45,671 nucleotides of DNA. Origin: Gnetum montanum. Its lineage: Eukaryota > Streptophyta > Gnetopsida > Gnetales > Gnetaceae. Positions within the stretch are counted from its first letter, which is position 1. Each line of letters begins with the position of its first letter. Made by a program: the position numbers and the translations under genes. Positions 1-10,640 of the stretch are shown one piece after another. The notes beneath the pieces are model-generated. The model saw only the letters and a list, made by a program, of their open reading frames with translations, was not told the origin of the DNA and ran no database searches. The stretch covers positions 65,908 to 111,578 of the forward strand of contig MNCI01033555.1 of assembly GCA_015680685.1 (NCBI GenBank), written 5' to 3'.

Positions 1-438
1 AGATTGCACGTAAGCATAAACTAAATACTGGCCAATGGCGATGATGTTGTCACTGAGGATGAAACATTTTTGGTAGTGTTACCATAGATAGAAACTTATA
101 CTTGCTACTATGCTGCAAATGCAGACAAAAAAACTATATTTATCAAGGCAACGTAATGAAACAGGGCAACACAATGGAACCATAAGGAGGTTCCTAATTG
201 AAAATGATTTATGAGTTGAAGAATGCAATATATTAGTATCTAAGGATTTGAGGATCTGAAAGACAGAAAAGAAAACTACTCTTTGAATTATAAAAAAAAA
301 TAATGAAAGTTTAAGCATTAAAAAAAATTTAAAATTAGTGCATAGAGTGATATATGGCACACTGTACTGGTAACATGTTTTGAAATGCTGAAAATATTAA
401 ATATCTGTAATTGAAAATGCCAAACTTTTTTGATATTG
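1..438. other. No gene recognised, AT-rich flank
   Basis: The stretch is A/T-rich with homopolymer runs and short random reading frames. A 93-codon minus-strand frame here is rich in Phe, Leu and Ile, as expected from AT-rich noise, and shows no motif I recognise. Confidence 0.5.
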
Positions 439-524
439 CTATATGTCACTGAGATGTAGGTGTGGTTGCAGCTGTCGGTGCGTCCGTCACATCCTGCTCA
501 CTTGCTACAGGCGTCTGTTGTTAC

Positions 525-695
525 CTCAGCGTCCAGAGAGAAGGCCACTGTCTGTAGGTGCGTTGCTGTCAGATGTGCACCACTTGCAGCAACAAGAGGC
601 CAAAATATGGGTTGCATGTGGCCAGAGAAAATAGAAGAACAAAATAATACAGTGACTGCTGATGGACATGCGCTGCCAGCAACTATGCATTTCAA
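525..695 (-). other. Possible first coding exon, unrecognised
   Basis: An ATG at 695 lies about 70 bp downstream of the TATA-like box. It opens a frame of 57 codons up to a good plant donor context (GAG then GTAACA, minus strand, junction at 525/524). If unspliced, the frame runs to a stop at 498 and gives 65 residues. The peptide is rich in Ala, Ser, Thr and Cys and matches no family I know. Opposing and overlapping frames of similar length exist on both strands, so coding status is doubtful. It is listed because it is the only GC-rich open stretch beside a plausible promoter. Confidence 0.13.
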
Positions 696-762
696 AAAGA
701 AAGATTGGCCCTGGTTCTTGTTGCCAATTCCTCTCCTGCTGTTTCTTGTTGCCTCCCCCCTC

Positions 763-802
763 CCCTTTATAGCGGCCCTGCGGGAAAAACCCTAATCCTA
801 AA
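763..802 (-). promoter_or_regulatory. Candidate plant promoter: telo-box plus TATA box
   Basis: Read on the minus strand, a doubled telo-box-like sequence (complement of AAACCCTAATCCTAAA, 787-802) is followed about 20 bp downstream by CTATAAAGGG (773-763). Telo-boxes are established elements of plant ribosomal-protein and translation gene promoters, usually close to the transcription start. The surrounding 440-805 stretch is clearly GC-richer than the rest of the window. The pairing fits a minus-strand start near 735, but no product could be recognised downstream, so the call rests on motifs alone. Confidence 0.3.
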
Positions 803-899
803 CCGTCATTTTCCGTCAACACACTGCATCACTATTACAAATGTTTTAACAAACGTTTATAAATATGTAATTATTTTTTTTAAAAAATATGAAAATCAA

Positions 900-1807
900 T
901 TCATTAGACTTACATAAATTATGTGGTCATTACCATGTTTTATAATTTAAAGATATGCTATTTTGTTGGCAAATTTTCAGGTGGCTTATCTTTTTTCTTG
1001 ATTTTATTTCTTTTCTTTTCTAAATGGAATTCCTTTATATCACTTTCTCTCTCCAAGGGGCAATTGGTACCAACAGCATGATTGATAGGTTACATTGAGG
1101 TCATCTTTTAGAGGTCTGTGCAAAGCATGTGGTACACTATTTATCATGTGCTGGTGTAGTGCTTGCTCATTTAGCAATTGAAATTCATAATTTTTATTTT
1201 ATTTTATTTATGTGTGGTTGAGGACCTTTTGTGTATATTTTTCTTTTTACATAAAACCAATATAGCATTTGTTGAATTCCTATGAATTTGATTTGTGCAT
1301 TTTGACCACTTTGCAACTATAATTTTCTACATGTGCATTGATAATGGCCCCATGCCTAGCATGGGTGAGGTTGACCTCAACATCAGCTTCATGGTCTACT
1401 CTGAAACTATTTTTTGTAGACCTCCTTAAGGATCCCATGAATCTCTATTTCCACATACTATTTTACCTTCTTCATCCATATGTTAGCCAAAGAAGGCCAA
1501 CCTATCCTTCTAGTTTTTGGTTGAACCTTGAAGCTAGCCCTAGTATCATCAAGAAGTCTTTGCTTGATTGGCTTAGGGGATGGAAAGAAAGAAGTTGTAT
1601 CCCAATTTTGGGTAGGATTCTAGAAGAATGAAAAAAATTCAGTTTTTGAATTTAGATTAAGTTTGTCATCTATTCAAATGTAATAAACTTTAACTTAAAA
1701 AAAATTATATTATTTGAATATGATTCCTTTAGGAAAGTTAGTTTGGAGAATTCTAAATATGTCATGTGTTAAAATGATGAATGCTAAATATTTAAATAAC
1801 ATAAATG
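900..1807. other. Unassigned AT-rich stretch with one 97-codon frame
   Basis: The plus strand has a frame from 1338 to 1631 (97 codons) with no recognisable domain. The minus strand over 1330-1640 reads similarly well but with stops, so orientation is unclear. The patch at 1340-1630 is less AT-rich than its flanks and may be a degraded repeat or pseudogene fragment. I see no RNA gene or clear regulatory structure. Confidence 0.3.
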
Positions 1808-3625
1808 ATCATCATCATCCTCATTCTAGTCTTGTCCCAACATGAGTTTTTTTTCACCATTCACTTCTATGAAGAGTTATATCATTATTCTTCAAATCAT
1901 CTCAATTATTTTTTCCATATATTTTTTTAGTCTTCCTATTGCTGGCTTTCTTGGAATAGTGAGGTAGCAATATTTTTTTAATAGGCCCATTGTTTGATCT
2001 ACTTTGTACATGTCCAAACCATCTAAGTCATCATTCTTGTAACTTATCTAAACTAGGTGCCACTCCAAGTATTCTTCTAATGTTTTTATTATTTAGTTTA
2101 TCTCTTCTAATAACATTCAACATCATATAAGATAGCAAACCTAATTATTACCATGTAAAATTTTTTCTTTAGTTTTATTGGTATTCACACTAGAGTATCT
2201 CCATTTTGAGCATCCTTTCTCAATTCTATTTATTATATCTTTATTAATTTCACCATCTAACTATAGGATTGATTCTAGGTAGTGGAATTGTTTGTAGTGA
2301 GGAACTTTTTGGCATTAAATTATCACTTATATTTCACTACTTTTTATGCTATTAAAATTGCATTTCATATATTTTATCTTACTTTTGCTAATTTTTTAAA
2401 CCTTTTGATTTTAGAGCATGTCTTAATTTCTTCATTTGAGAAGTAATATTTTCTCAATCTATATCCATCAACATAATATCATATGCAAATAGCATGCACC
2501 AAGGAATTTCATCTTGTATTTTCTTTGTTAAGTCATCCATAATAATGGCAAATATGTATAGGCTAAGCGTAGACCCTTCATGTAAACCTACTATGACTAG
2601 AAAATTAGCTGTTTCACAACTTGTTCTAAGCTTAGTGGTTGCTCCTTCATACATGTTTTGAATCATTTTAATATATTTAGGGATGTTTTTCCTCTACAAG
2701 GTCCACCAAATGATATCTCTAGGCACCCTATCATATGCTTTTTTAACTCGATGAAGATCATATGTAGATTTTTTCTATGTTTTATAAATTTCTCCATTAA
2801 TTGTCATATCAAGAAAATAGCCTCTATAGTAGATCTTCTTGGTATAAATCCAAATTGGTTTTTGCATACTATTAATTCATAAAATTGGTTTTTGTCATTA
2901 CTCTCTCCCAAAGCTAAGTATGTCTCATTAGCTTGATCCCTCTATAGTTTGCACAATTTTGTACATCTCCTTTATTTTTGTAAATGGGAATAAAATTGCT
3001 TTTTCTCTAATTATTGAGCATTTTACCATACTTCAAACTTTTGTTAAATAATTATGGTAGTCAAGAAACTCATATATCTCCCAATGTTTTCCAAGCTTTT
3101 ACAGGAATATCATCTAGTCTAACAACTTTTCCATTTTTCATCTTTGATAAGGTTGTCTTAACCTTAGAGAAGGAAAGTTTATTAACCAAACAAAAAATTA
3201 GTTCTTCTTGGATGTTTTTTCTTAGAAATTTTTCATTTAATAATTCTTGAAAATAATTTTTTTCCTATCCAAAATTTCATTATATTTTAAAAATTGTTTC
3301 ATCTACCTTTCTAATGTATCTTACATGATCAGTACCCTTACATTTCTTGTTTTTGGCTTATACTAATTTATAAATAGATTTCTCTTCTTCCTTTATTCCT
3401 AATTTTTCATAAAAGCTATTCCTAAATCATTTTTTATATCAACCTATTTTCTTGGCTATCACTTTGTTCTCATTCTTTAAAACATTTTTTTTCGTATTTT
3501 GGATAGCATGTTGCACTTCACCACTTAACCACCATGTCTTCTTTAGGATGTATTTTTTGCCTTTTACTTCACTCAAATGTCCTTTCCAATTTTATGAATC
3601 CAACTTTCCATTTGACCCAAATTAA
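1808..3625 (-). mobile_element. 5'-truncated RTE-type LINE (non-LTR retrotransposon) remnant
   Basis: Minus-strand translation, with several frameshifts and stops, gives the order of a non-LTR reverse transcriptase. It starts with a WWLSGEVQ-like region near 3540-3510. A KMKNGK..R.DDIPVKAW block lies near 3160-3090 and YKNKGD..NCANYRGIKLM near 2985-2930. FGFIPRRST is near 2855-2830, followed by an AYDRVPRDI equivalent, GLHEGSTLS and DLTKKIQDEIPWCMLFAYDI. The pattern is that of plant RTE-clade ORF proteins. The catalytic FADD is changed to FAYD (about 2489-2478), so the enzyme is dead. The endonuclease part is missing, as expected for 5' truncation. The 3' end carries a (GAT)n tail on the minus strand (1808-1819), typical of RTE elements. 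A target duplication could not be identified. Confidence 0.82.
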
Positions 3626-4905
3626 ATTTGTAGAGCAATCCAAATTCTAGGTACTTTCTTGAAGCACTTGTTCTTTGAATAAGGAAATATTCTCTAAATA
3701 GGACTTGAAAAAGTATATGCATAAATGAAAAATCACTTTATAAAACTCTAGGATGATAAGGCTTGGTTATAGGCTTATACAAAATTATAGAACCTTATGA
3801 TACTTTATATAAGAACATATTTTTCATTAACTCTAGAATTTACTATTAATTTTGGAAAATTTAAGATGTTGTATATCCTTAGAAATTTGTAATTTTGTTG
3901 AATCGTGTAATGAAAGTATTTGTTCAGTCAATTAAAACAATTTATTGTAAACTTTTAATCTATAGAAATAAAAATAGCATTTTTACGACCCCTACTAGAA
4001 ATATAATGGATCCCATATTTTACTAAATCTTATTTAGCATTTGATTATAAGCATTGATGAAACATATATTCTTCATACAAATTTACAATTCTATGGAGAT
4101 GTGGCTACAATTTGCATGACTAACATTTATTTGTATAGTCTTTCCAATAATATAACAAATTTTCAAATAGAATGCAATGTTTCATTTTTCTTAGTTTAAT
4201 GATTTCTACTACATGAAATTTTCTCAAGTAGATTGTCTATTACCTCTCTAGAATTTTTATTTATCTTAATGTTGCTTATGTCTTTTAACTTTGATACCCA
4301 TGCATATACAATGTTATTTGGATTTAGAAATTTATGTCCTGGATTTGCAGAATTTATATGCTAATCTCTTTTAAGCAATTATTTTTTTGAATTCTGTTTG
4401 TTACTTGTACCATTTAACATGCACCTATTTTTATCTTTCTATCATGTTCTTGAACTTCTAAGTCCACACATCTACCAATGCATATAATCTCTTCAACATT
4501 TCTAGGACATACAAGAAACATCATTCCTATATGGATATCTATAAATAAATTGAAAGATGCCTTTGGCTTATTTTTCTAGTGCCCAACACACCCTAATTTC
4601 TTTTCAATGATATTATGGATTTCTTGTTCCTCTACAAATGTTTCAAAGACACTTTGCTTTGTTATTAGCTAGAATCATTAATTTAAATTTAAAGAAAATT
4701 CTTGTTTATTTTTTAAATCATCAACTTGTTGAATAACCTTTTTCCCACATTATGATGTTCCTATTTTGGAGATTTCTTCTTATCTCATCATACTAGAATG
4801 TAATATAGCTTTAAATGCTCTTTATAATATTTTCTATTTCTCTTTCATCTATACTTGAATACGATAGCGTTGGAGGATCTTTCACGAGAGTATATGGATG
4901 ATCAT
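3626..4905. other. No gene recognised; possible decayed minus-strand retroelement
   Basis: This AT-rich stretch lies between the LINE and the LTR of element A. Minus-strand translation of about 4850-4000 gives longer than random runs with scattered stops, which suggests an old coding remnant, but I could not assign it. No repeat array, tRNA or promoter is evident. Confidence 0.3.
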
Positions 4906-5781
4906 TGATGAGCGGTGAAGTACCCAACACCCAACCATACAAGATACAAGTGTTCATGCACAGTTGAACTCCACAGATAAGGCAATGTGATTATACCAGT
5001 AATTAGTTAGCATTTGCAATCATTGTCTTCCCATGTGAGTTCATAAAATGAATGCATATGGTTTAACTCACAATGAAGTATATGATAATTGATGTTGAAT
5101 TGGCCATTATGCCCCTAATAAACATGAAGTGGAAATATAGGTTTCTAAATCTAAGTGCTAGTAAAACAAATCTAAACTAGCCTATGTGATGAGCAGTTAG
5201 TCTTGATCTTCTGGTCACACTTTGGACTTTGTGCAACTACTACTGGGATTACCAAGTACCTCACTACTGGGCATACCAAATACTATTGGGTTACCAATTA
5301 CTTACACTTATGTACTCGAGATCAGTCATACTCATTTTGCTTAATGACATTAAAAGTAAATTGCAAGTAATTGTAAACATTAACCATGAAAATAGTAAAT
5401 AGTAACCTAATTAGATACAGAAATAAAACTACATGTTGCTACAATGATGTAGAGTAATCTCACTCACTCTTTATTGTCGGTCATGCAATGCATCCAAGTA
5501 CATCACACTTGAATAAAAATTTTGTTCAATTACAAAACATCACACTACAGGCACACATTGCTAAGTACTAAATTTAAGAAAACAAACTAAAAGAGGTCTG
5601 TTACTAAGCTATCAAATCTACTACAGATTCGTATGCCTAAGTGATGCTTATATAAGCTAGCATGCATCTTGTGATATCGTTTATACGATAATGTATGGTA
5701 AGATACAATAATGTATCTACAACATCATAAATACAATATCGTAACTGCAATATTGTTGCCTCAAAATTTTTGGATTTATCA
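4906..5781 (-). repeat. Element A 3' LTR
   Basis: The plus-strand sequence starts TGATGAGCGG and ends TTTATCA, next to the tract TACCCCC (5782-5788). It aligns along its length with the two LTRs of element C, including the shared stretch around the TATA box (TTATATAAGCTAGCAT, about 5648-5665). GATATC-like repeats lie at 5675-5760, the U3 start in element orientation. At 876 bp it is slightly longer than the C LTRs. The flanking 5 bp (ATCAT, 4901-4905) should be one half of a target duplication, but the partner end is missing. Confidence 0.82.
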
Positions 5782-5796
5782 TACCCCCATTACTAA
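5782..5796 (-). other. Element A polypurine tract
   Basis: On the minus strand AATGGGGGTA directly precedes the LTR start TGATAAATCC. The equivalent sites in B and C read GTCGTGGGGGTA and GTCATGGGGGTA. The conserved position immediately upstream of the 3' LTR identifies it as the plus-strand primer tract, although the purine run is short. Confidence 0.65.
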
Positions 5797-5869
5797 TTGA
5801 AACTTGCCCTCAAGTTAAAAAAAAATCAAGATGGAGTTCCTTACAAAATTGGGAGGTATTCCTTACAAA

Positions 5870-7376
5870 TTTAGACTATGTTGTAATGATATCACTAGGA
5901 ATATCAAATAGATTTTTCATAACTTGTCCTATCTACAATAATCTATCGAACACATCTTCATGTTCAATAGGAGTCATATAGGTACCAACTAGCATTTGAG
6001 CATCTTTGGCTCTAGAAATATTAGCTGGTGGTACAATAGGTACATTAAATGATTCTTTGATGTAATCCGTGATCACTTCTATAGCTCCTATTGCATCATG
6101 GTGCTACATGATCATAACTGTGGCTCATTCTTTAAATTCAAGCACCACTTGGAACAATGCGACATTCCCAAAAATCTGTTGTGACCATTGGGCCTCTCCT
6201 CCTAACTACAACGATACTTGTCCACTGGTAAGATTTGTTGAAATGGTTGGTCTGACTACATCATCAGTAAATTTGAATAGATTAGCCTCTTCTTTGCTTT
6301 CCCAACTAATAGTTTCTACAATTTTCTACAGATGGCTTATTAAAGGTTTGTAATCTTGTGACAGTGATGGTGGAACTTGTGGTTGCTACTACTATTGTTT
6401 TGTGGGTTGGGTATTCTCCATAGTGCCTAGTTTTTCTTCTCATTGGTCCTTTTTAGAAGGTACTATCTTAAGCATTTCAACATAGGAAGCATCATATGGC
6501 TTCCTTAATGCATCATTTGTATACCCTTGGATACCAATTCGTTCACATAATTTCCAAATAAGACAAGGAAATGGAAGTATTAACTTCCATGCCTTCTTCT
6601 CTTCAAACCACCTTTGGATTTCTATGAAGTAGAGGTGAGCAATGTTTACATTAAATTTTTTCAATAATATTGCATTCCCTTTGGCTGCATTTGTAGATAT
6701 TTTATTCAATATTTTGGTAGGAAATAATAGGTGATAAGTGCCAATTTTGAAATAGATCTTTTCTTTTGTAGTCAGTTAATTGTATTCTTTATCTTCCTTG
6801 CCATACACCCGCTATAACCACAACTTCCTGGCATCTATATCAAATCTAGTTGATATCTATGCCACCTTTGCTCCTTAATTAGGCACATTCAATACCTCTG
6901 CAATTGCCTTAACTGAGTAAGATACCAAGATTCCTTTAATTTTGACTGTAGCATCAACTTCTCAATTTTGTCAATCTTAGAGTGTTTCTACTAGATAACA
7001 TTCTCCATTGTTTGTCAAATTAGGCCACAAAGGAGATGACTGAAGTTGGGCCTTAACAAATTTTGGAGAAAATTCTAAGAATAAACCAAAATTAAGTTCC
7101 ACAATGACTATCGATATGATGGATTTTTCTTAAATAGCCTAAAGGCATTCAGGTGACAATGTAAGTTGTTCTTGGATGGGCACTGGTGGGACATCTACTT
7201 ATGCTTGAGTAGATTGCTCTATGGTAGGAGTTTGTTGATGAATGTTGAAGGATTGTGCTTCCTTCTCTCCTTGTTCTAATTGCAAATTTTGCTCGCTTGC
7301 TTATCCTCTTCCATAGTCTTGTGGTATTTTGCTTGATGATTATGGGAGTTCTCCTTGTGATCCTCCTTTTCAGGAA
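5870..7376 (-). pseudogene. Element A third ORF (env-position), decayed
   Basis: Minus-strand frames over this interval align with the longer third ORF of element C. The best preserved part is 6709-6440, which contains LPFPCLIWKLCERIGIQGYTND, matched in C by LPFPCLIRKLCKHVGILGYTND. Upstream, TYHLLFPTK and SYSVKAIAEVLNVPN correspond to TYHLFPTK and SFSIKAIAKSLNRPN in C. The block resembles the C-terminal half of the plant transposon-associated protein domain seen in many Athila/Tat elements (a family-level resemblance recalled, not searched). The start ATG present in C is altered here, at about 7376. Compared with C, a coiled-coil segment of roughly 1.4 kb is missing before the polypurine tract. 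Stops and frameshifts are numerous. Confidence 0.6.
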
Positions 7377-7687
7377 ATATACAATCAATCAAGGGTTTGG
7401 AATTAGTCAGGTATTCTCATAAATGAGCAATAATTTGATACCTTATTGATACCCTTAGTTATATCAAGTTCTTAGTTCATTATGATTATAGAGTTGGAAA
7501 ATTTTTCAATAACTCTATTAGTACTTTAAATGAGTGGTATGATCAATTAGAAGTCTTGTTAAACTTGTTTTGTCCTACACATAAGTGATTTACTTTAAAA
7601 ATTCTTAATATGTTTCCTTAGACTTATCCATATATTATCTTCCAGTTGTTAGCAATTTCGAATAAATTGACTCAAATTTCCCTTACT

Positions 7688-7985
7688 AGCACCCCCTCCC
7701 CTCCTATAACTAAGGTGATCACTTAGGGATCACGTGGATTCAAAAATCATGCAAATTGAGGCAATAATGAGCAAGTTATTATCAAAGCTTTTTTAGCTAC
7801 AAAGAAAAATTGGCAACAACTCTCTTCTAATGAAATTCATAAATGAAAATTTTTTGCTAACTCCCCTATGCTATATATAGTATTTATGGGTGCGATAACA
7901 TAAATGCAACATCATAGATGTGATATTGTGGGTGCGTGCAATATCATAGGTGCCTAAAATATCCTAGATATGATATCACCATAAA
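7688..7985 (-). promoter_or_regulatory. Element A internal U3-like promoter module
   Basis: In element orientation a cluster of GATATC/GATATT/AATATC motifs (7985-7890) is followed by a TATA sequence, CTATATATAG (7880-7871). About 180 bp further is a purine-rich tract, the complement of AGCACCCCCTCCCCTCC (from 7688). The same order and spacing occur inside element C at 40626-40357. The arrangement copies that of the LTR U3 start (GATATC array, then TATA). I infer an internal promoter for the third ORF, which starts about 310 bp further on. Confidence 0.45.
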
Positions 7986-9568
7986 AAAATCAAAATTTTT
8001 GAATGTTTTTCTTAGAAAAGATTGAGTCCCATAGGATAGTTGGAAGATATGCATCATGTTAAAAGGGTCTTGATATGGAGATGATTCTTCATTTGTGAAA
8101 AATAAGCATTGAAAGTCTATGATTAAGGATTCTTGGGCTATAAAAGTATATGAGGTATTGATGAAATGGATGAGAAAGACAACATTGTTGTGTTATTAGA
8201 ACGAAGAGTGTGAATGATATGGGAAGTATTTATTGCTATTTATTGGAATTGGAAGGCTCAAGTTGATGTGGAATGACTTGGCAAGTATAAGATACAATAT
8301 TTATACAAGTGGATCCTCCCCAAAGAAGGCTCTAGCCCTTAATGTCCTTGTATAACCATGCCTAGAAGTATCCTTGGGCACTTAAGGAGTTGAATGTAAT
8401 GCATACCTGTTTAGCAAGACAAACATGTTAGCACCACCATATTGGAAAAATAACTCTATGTTATACAAAATCATAACTTATGATTATTTAAACAATGAGA
8501 TGAAATGGGTTTAGAAGGGATTGTAGAAATTGGAATGTAAGGTGTCTTAGCATAGGCATAATTAATTCTTGTGTTTTATTAGTGGTTAAGATAATCATTA
8601 GCCTTTCTATCAAAGATTCAAACCAATTCTAGGCCACGTTCCAGTGGCATCACCTCATTTCATCTCTTGGAAATATAATAATAACACTATAAATGTTACA
8701 AGAAGTATCGTCACTTGGCATATTTTCCAAGGGAGGATTTTATTTATGGTACTTTATTTTTATTTTTACATTTCTATGAAGTTGCGTATCTTCAGGCATG
8801 GGTAACATGTCTTTCCAGTGGGACCCCCAGAAATTTCTTTTGTGCCCTTTATTTGTTATTTGTGTCAACCTTTCTAAGGTAGCACTTATTTTACTCTTAC
8901 TTCCATTCTTCATTAAATCTACAAGGATATAATATAACCTTAGTAACATTGTATAACTTACAATAATAATCCAAAAAGAATCCACAAGTCCCCTTGACGT
9001 CACACCCTTTTCATTTCCCCTTGGTTCATCACTTTTCTATCTAGGCCTAATGATCACAAGTTTATTCTTAGTTTGATGATGGAAAGAATATCATTATGGT
9101 CATGGTAAGAACATCTTATTAATGGAATGGATGATGTGGGCTCATTATGCAAATAATCAGTCTTTTATGACTTGATTTCATATAAAAATTTTCATCTTAT
9201 TGGGCTACATCTTGCCTTTATTTAAATATGTTTTATTAATGATCAAAAATTATTTACAAAGGGTTTAAAACAAAGTATAAAAGAAATGGGAAAGATGGTA
9301 AAAATTATGAAAAATTATACAAAAATAAAAATGTTAAAGAATTGAAAAATATTAAAGAATGTGAAAATATTAAAGAATTGAAAAATATTAAAGAATGTTA
9401 AAGAATTGCAAAAGGTAAACAAAAATGAAGAATGAAAAGAATTGTAAAAAAAAAAAAATAGTAAGGTACCTACGATTTTAAATGGACACCCCCACGACTA
9501 TTATCAAGATTAGGGAAATGAAAGATAGAACAAGTGGAAGATTGGTAAGCAAGTTGGGTAGATTCCTT
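7986..9568 (-). other. Element A non-coding spacer between integrase and third ORF
   Basis: No coding frame is convincing here. The interval aligns with element C (about 40900-41950) and partly with element B (about 32690-33180). Conserved landmarks include GTGGATCCTCCCCAAAG near 8310 and a segment resembling GACATGTTACCCATGC (complement, near 8800). A 36-bp A-rich unit is tandemly repeated at 9334-9405 (29 identical bases in two copies). Conservation across three copies argues for a structural or regulatory role in the family, not random filler. Confidence 0.55.
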
Positions 9569-10430
9569 TCAGTACTCATAGTATGGTTTGACTTGTTGGA
9601 TATTGACAAGGATAAGCTTATGTGGGCTAAATGGATGATGAATATGTAAGGCACCAAATAGATAAGTAGTGTGTCCTATGTATACTCCATCCCAAAGTGT
9701 ATGAAATTTAGCCCCTTGAGGTAAATGACTAGGATTGTAATAGTGGACCTTATCACCTAGTTCTATGGTTACATTTCTTATCCACAAATTGTGCATAATT
9801 TTGGAGCAGTGCTTGTGGACTTCACTACCCATAAGTGCTACTTTTCTATTTCATCTAAAAGATTCAAATTCATTAGACGTTATTTTTGGGCTAAACTCAA
9901 ATTAAGGTCAAGTTCACTAGCAGTTGTTAAAGTGTGAAGCTCTGCTTGGATTGGAAGTGTTGGTAGCTTTCCATATACTAACTCATATGGGTTGTATCCT
10001 ATAGGTAATTTCCAAGATGTTCTATAGGTCCATAGAGCATCGTTTAATTTCATACTCCAATCACATCTAAACCTACTAACCATCATAGTAAGTATTCTAC
10101 TAATTTTATGGTTAATGACTTCAACTTGACCATTTTCTTGGGGATGATATGGTATTGTTAATTTATGGTTGACCCCAAGTTGTTGCATGAGTTTCTTAAA
10201 GGTAACATCAGTGAAGTGGGTTCCATTATTTGATATTAGCATTCTAGGTACTGTAAATTGATTCACCACATGTTGTTGGAAAAACTTGGTAGCTATTGTT
10301 TTGTAAAATATTTTACTGTTGCTGCCTCTATCCACTTTGTGCAATAATCCACAGTCACAATAATGTATTCTTTTCTATTTGAAATTCATTGAATGGGTCC
10401 CATAAAATCAATTCCCCAAATATCAAAAGG
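9569..10430 (-). pseudogene. Element A integrase core and C-terminal domain, decayed
   Basis: The minus strand gives FDIWGIDFMGPIQ near 10420-10388 (first catalytic Asp present). ISNNGTHFTD at about 10230-10200 has the second catalytic Asp replaced by Asn (normally SDNG). IPYHPQENGQVEV at about 10165-10125 keeps the catalytic Glu. WTYRTSWKLPIGYNPYELVYGK follows at about 10030-9970. After a stop near 9878, the C-terminal part ELGDKVHYYNPSHLPQGAKF to VNIQQVKPYYEY (9832-9569) matches the GKVLYW..PTHVP region of element B. The protein would insert the cDNA into chromatin, but the D-to-N change plus the frame breaks make it inactive. Confidence 0.85.
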
Positions 10431-10445
10431 TTCTAGCAGCTGTAT

Positions 10446-10640
10446 CTAGTGTTGTGGCCCTTCATGTCTAGCTGTAATTCCTCCATCTCTTTGGCAACAT
10501 TCACATGATTGGGAAAAAGTATGCACATCTTTAAATAGAGTAGGCCATAAGTAGTTTTTCATCAGTAATTTAAGTGCTATTCTATGCCCTACATAGTGGC
10601 CACCACATGGACCTTGATAGAGTTCTTGTAACACTCTTTG
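10446..10640 (-). pseudogene. Element A integrase H2C2 zinc-binding domain
   Basis: The minus-strand peptide starts with LQELYQGPCGGHYVGHRIALKL and ends with a CECCQRDG block. This is the His-His-Cys-Cys module at the N-terminus of gypsy integrases (H..GGH.....T..KI....YWP.....C..C..C). The second His and the paired Cys are visible. It sits in the right place, between RNase H and the integrase core, and has no counterpart in element B. Confidence 0.78.

Noticed and set aside
79-360. 93-codon minus-strand frame, Phe/Leu-rich
   Set aside because: Hydrophobic composition is what AT-rich DNA gives by chance; no motif, promoter or homologous copy.
4861-4905. Target-site duplication partner for element A
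   Set aside because: ATCAT on the left flank cannot be paired because the right LTR is absent; no claim made.
8740-9003. 87-codon minus-strand frame in element A spacer
   Set aside because: The interval aligns with non-coding spacer in C and B, where the frame is not kept.
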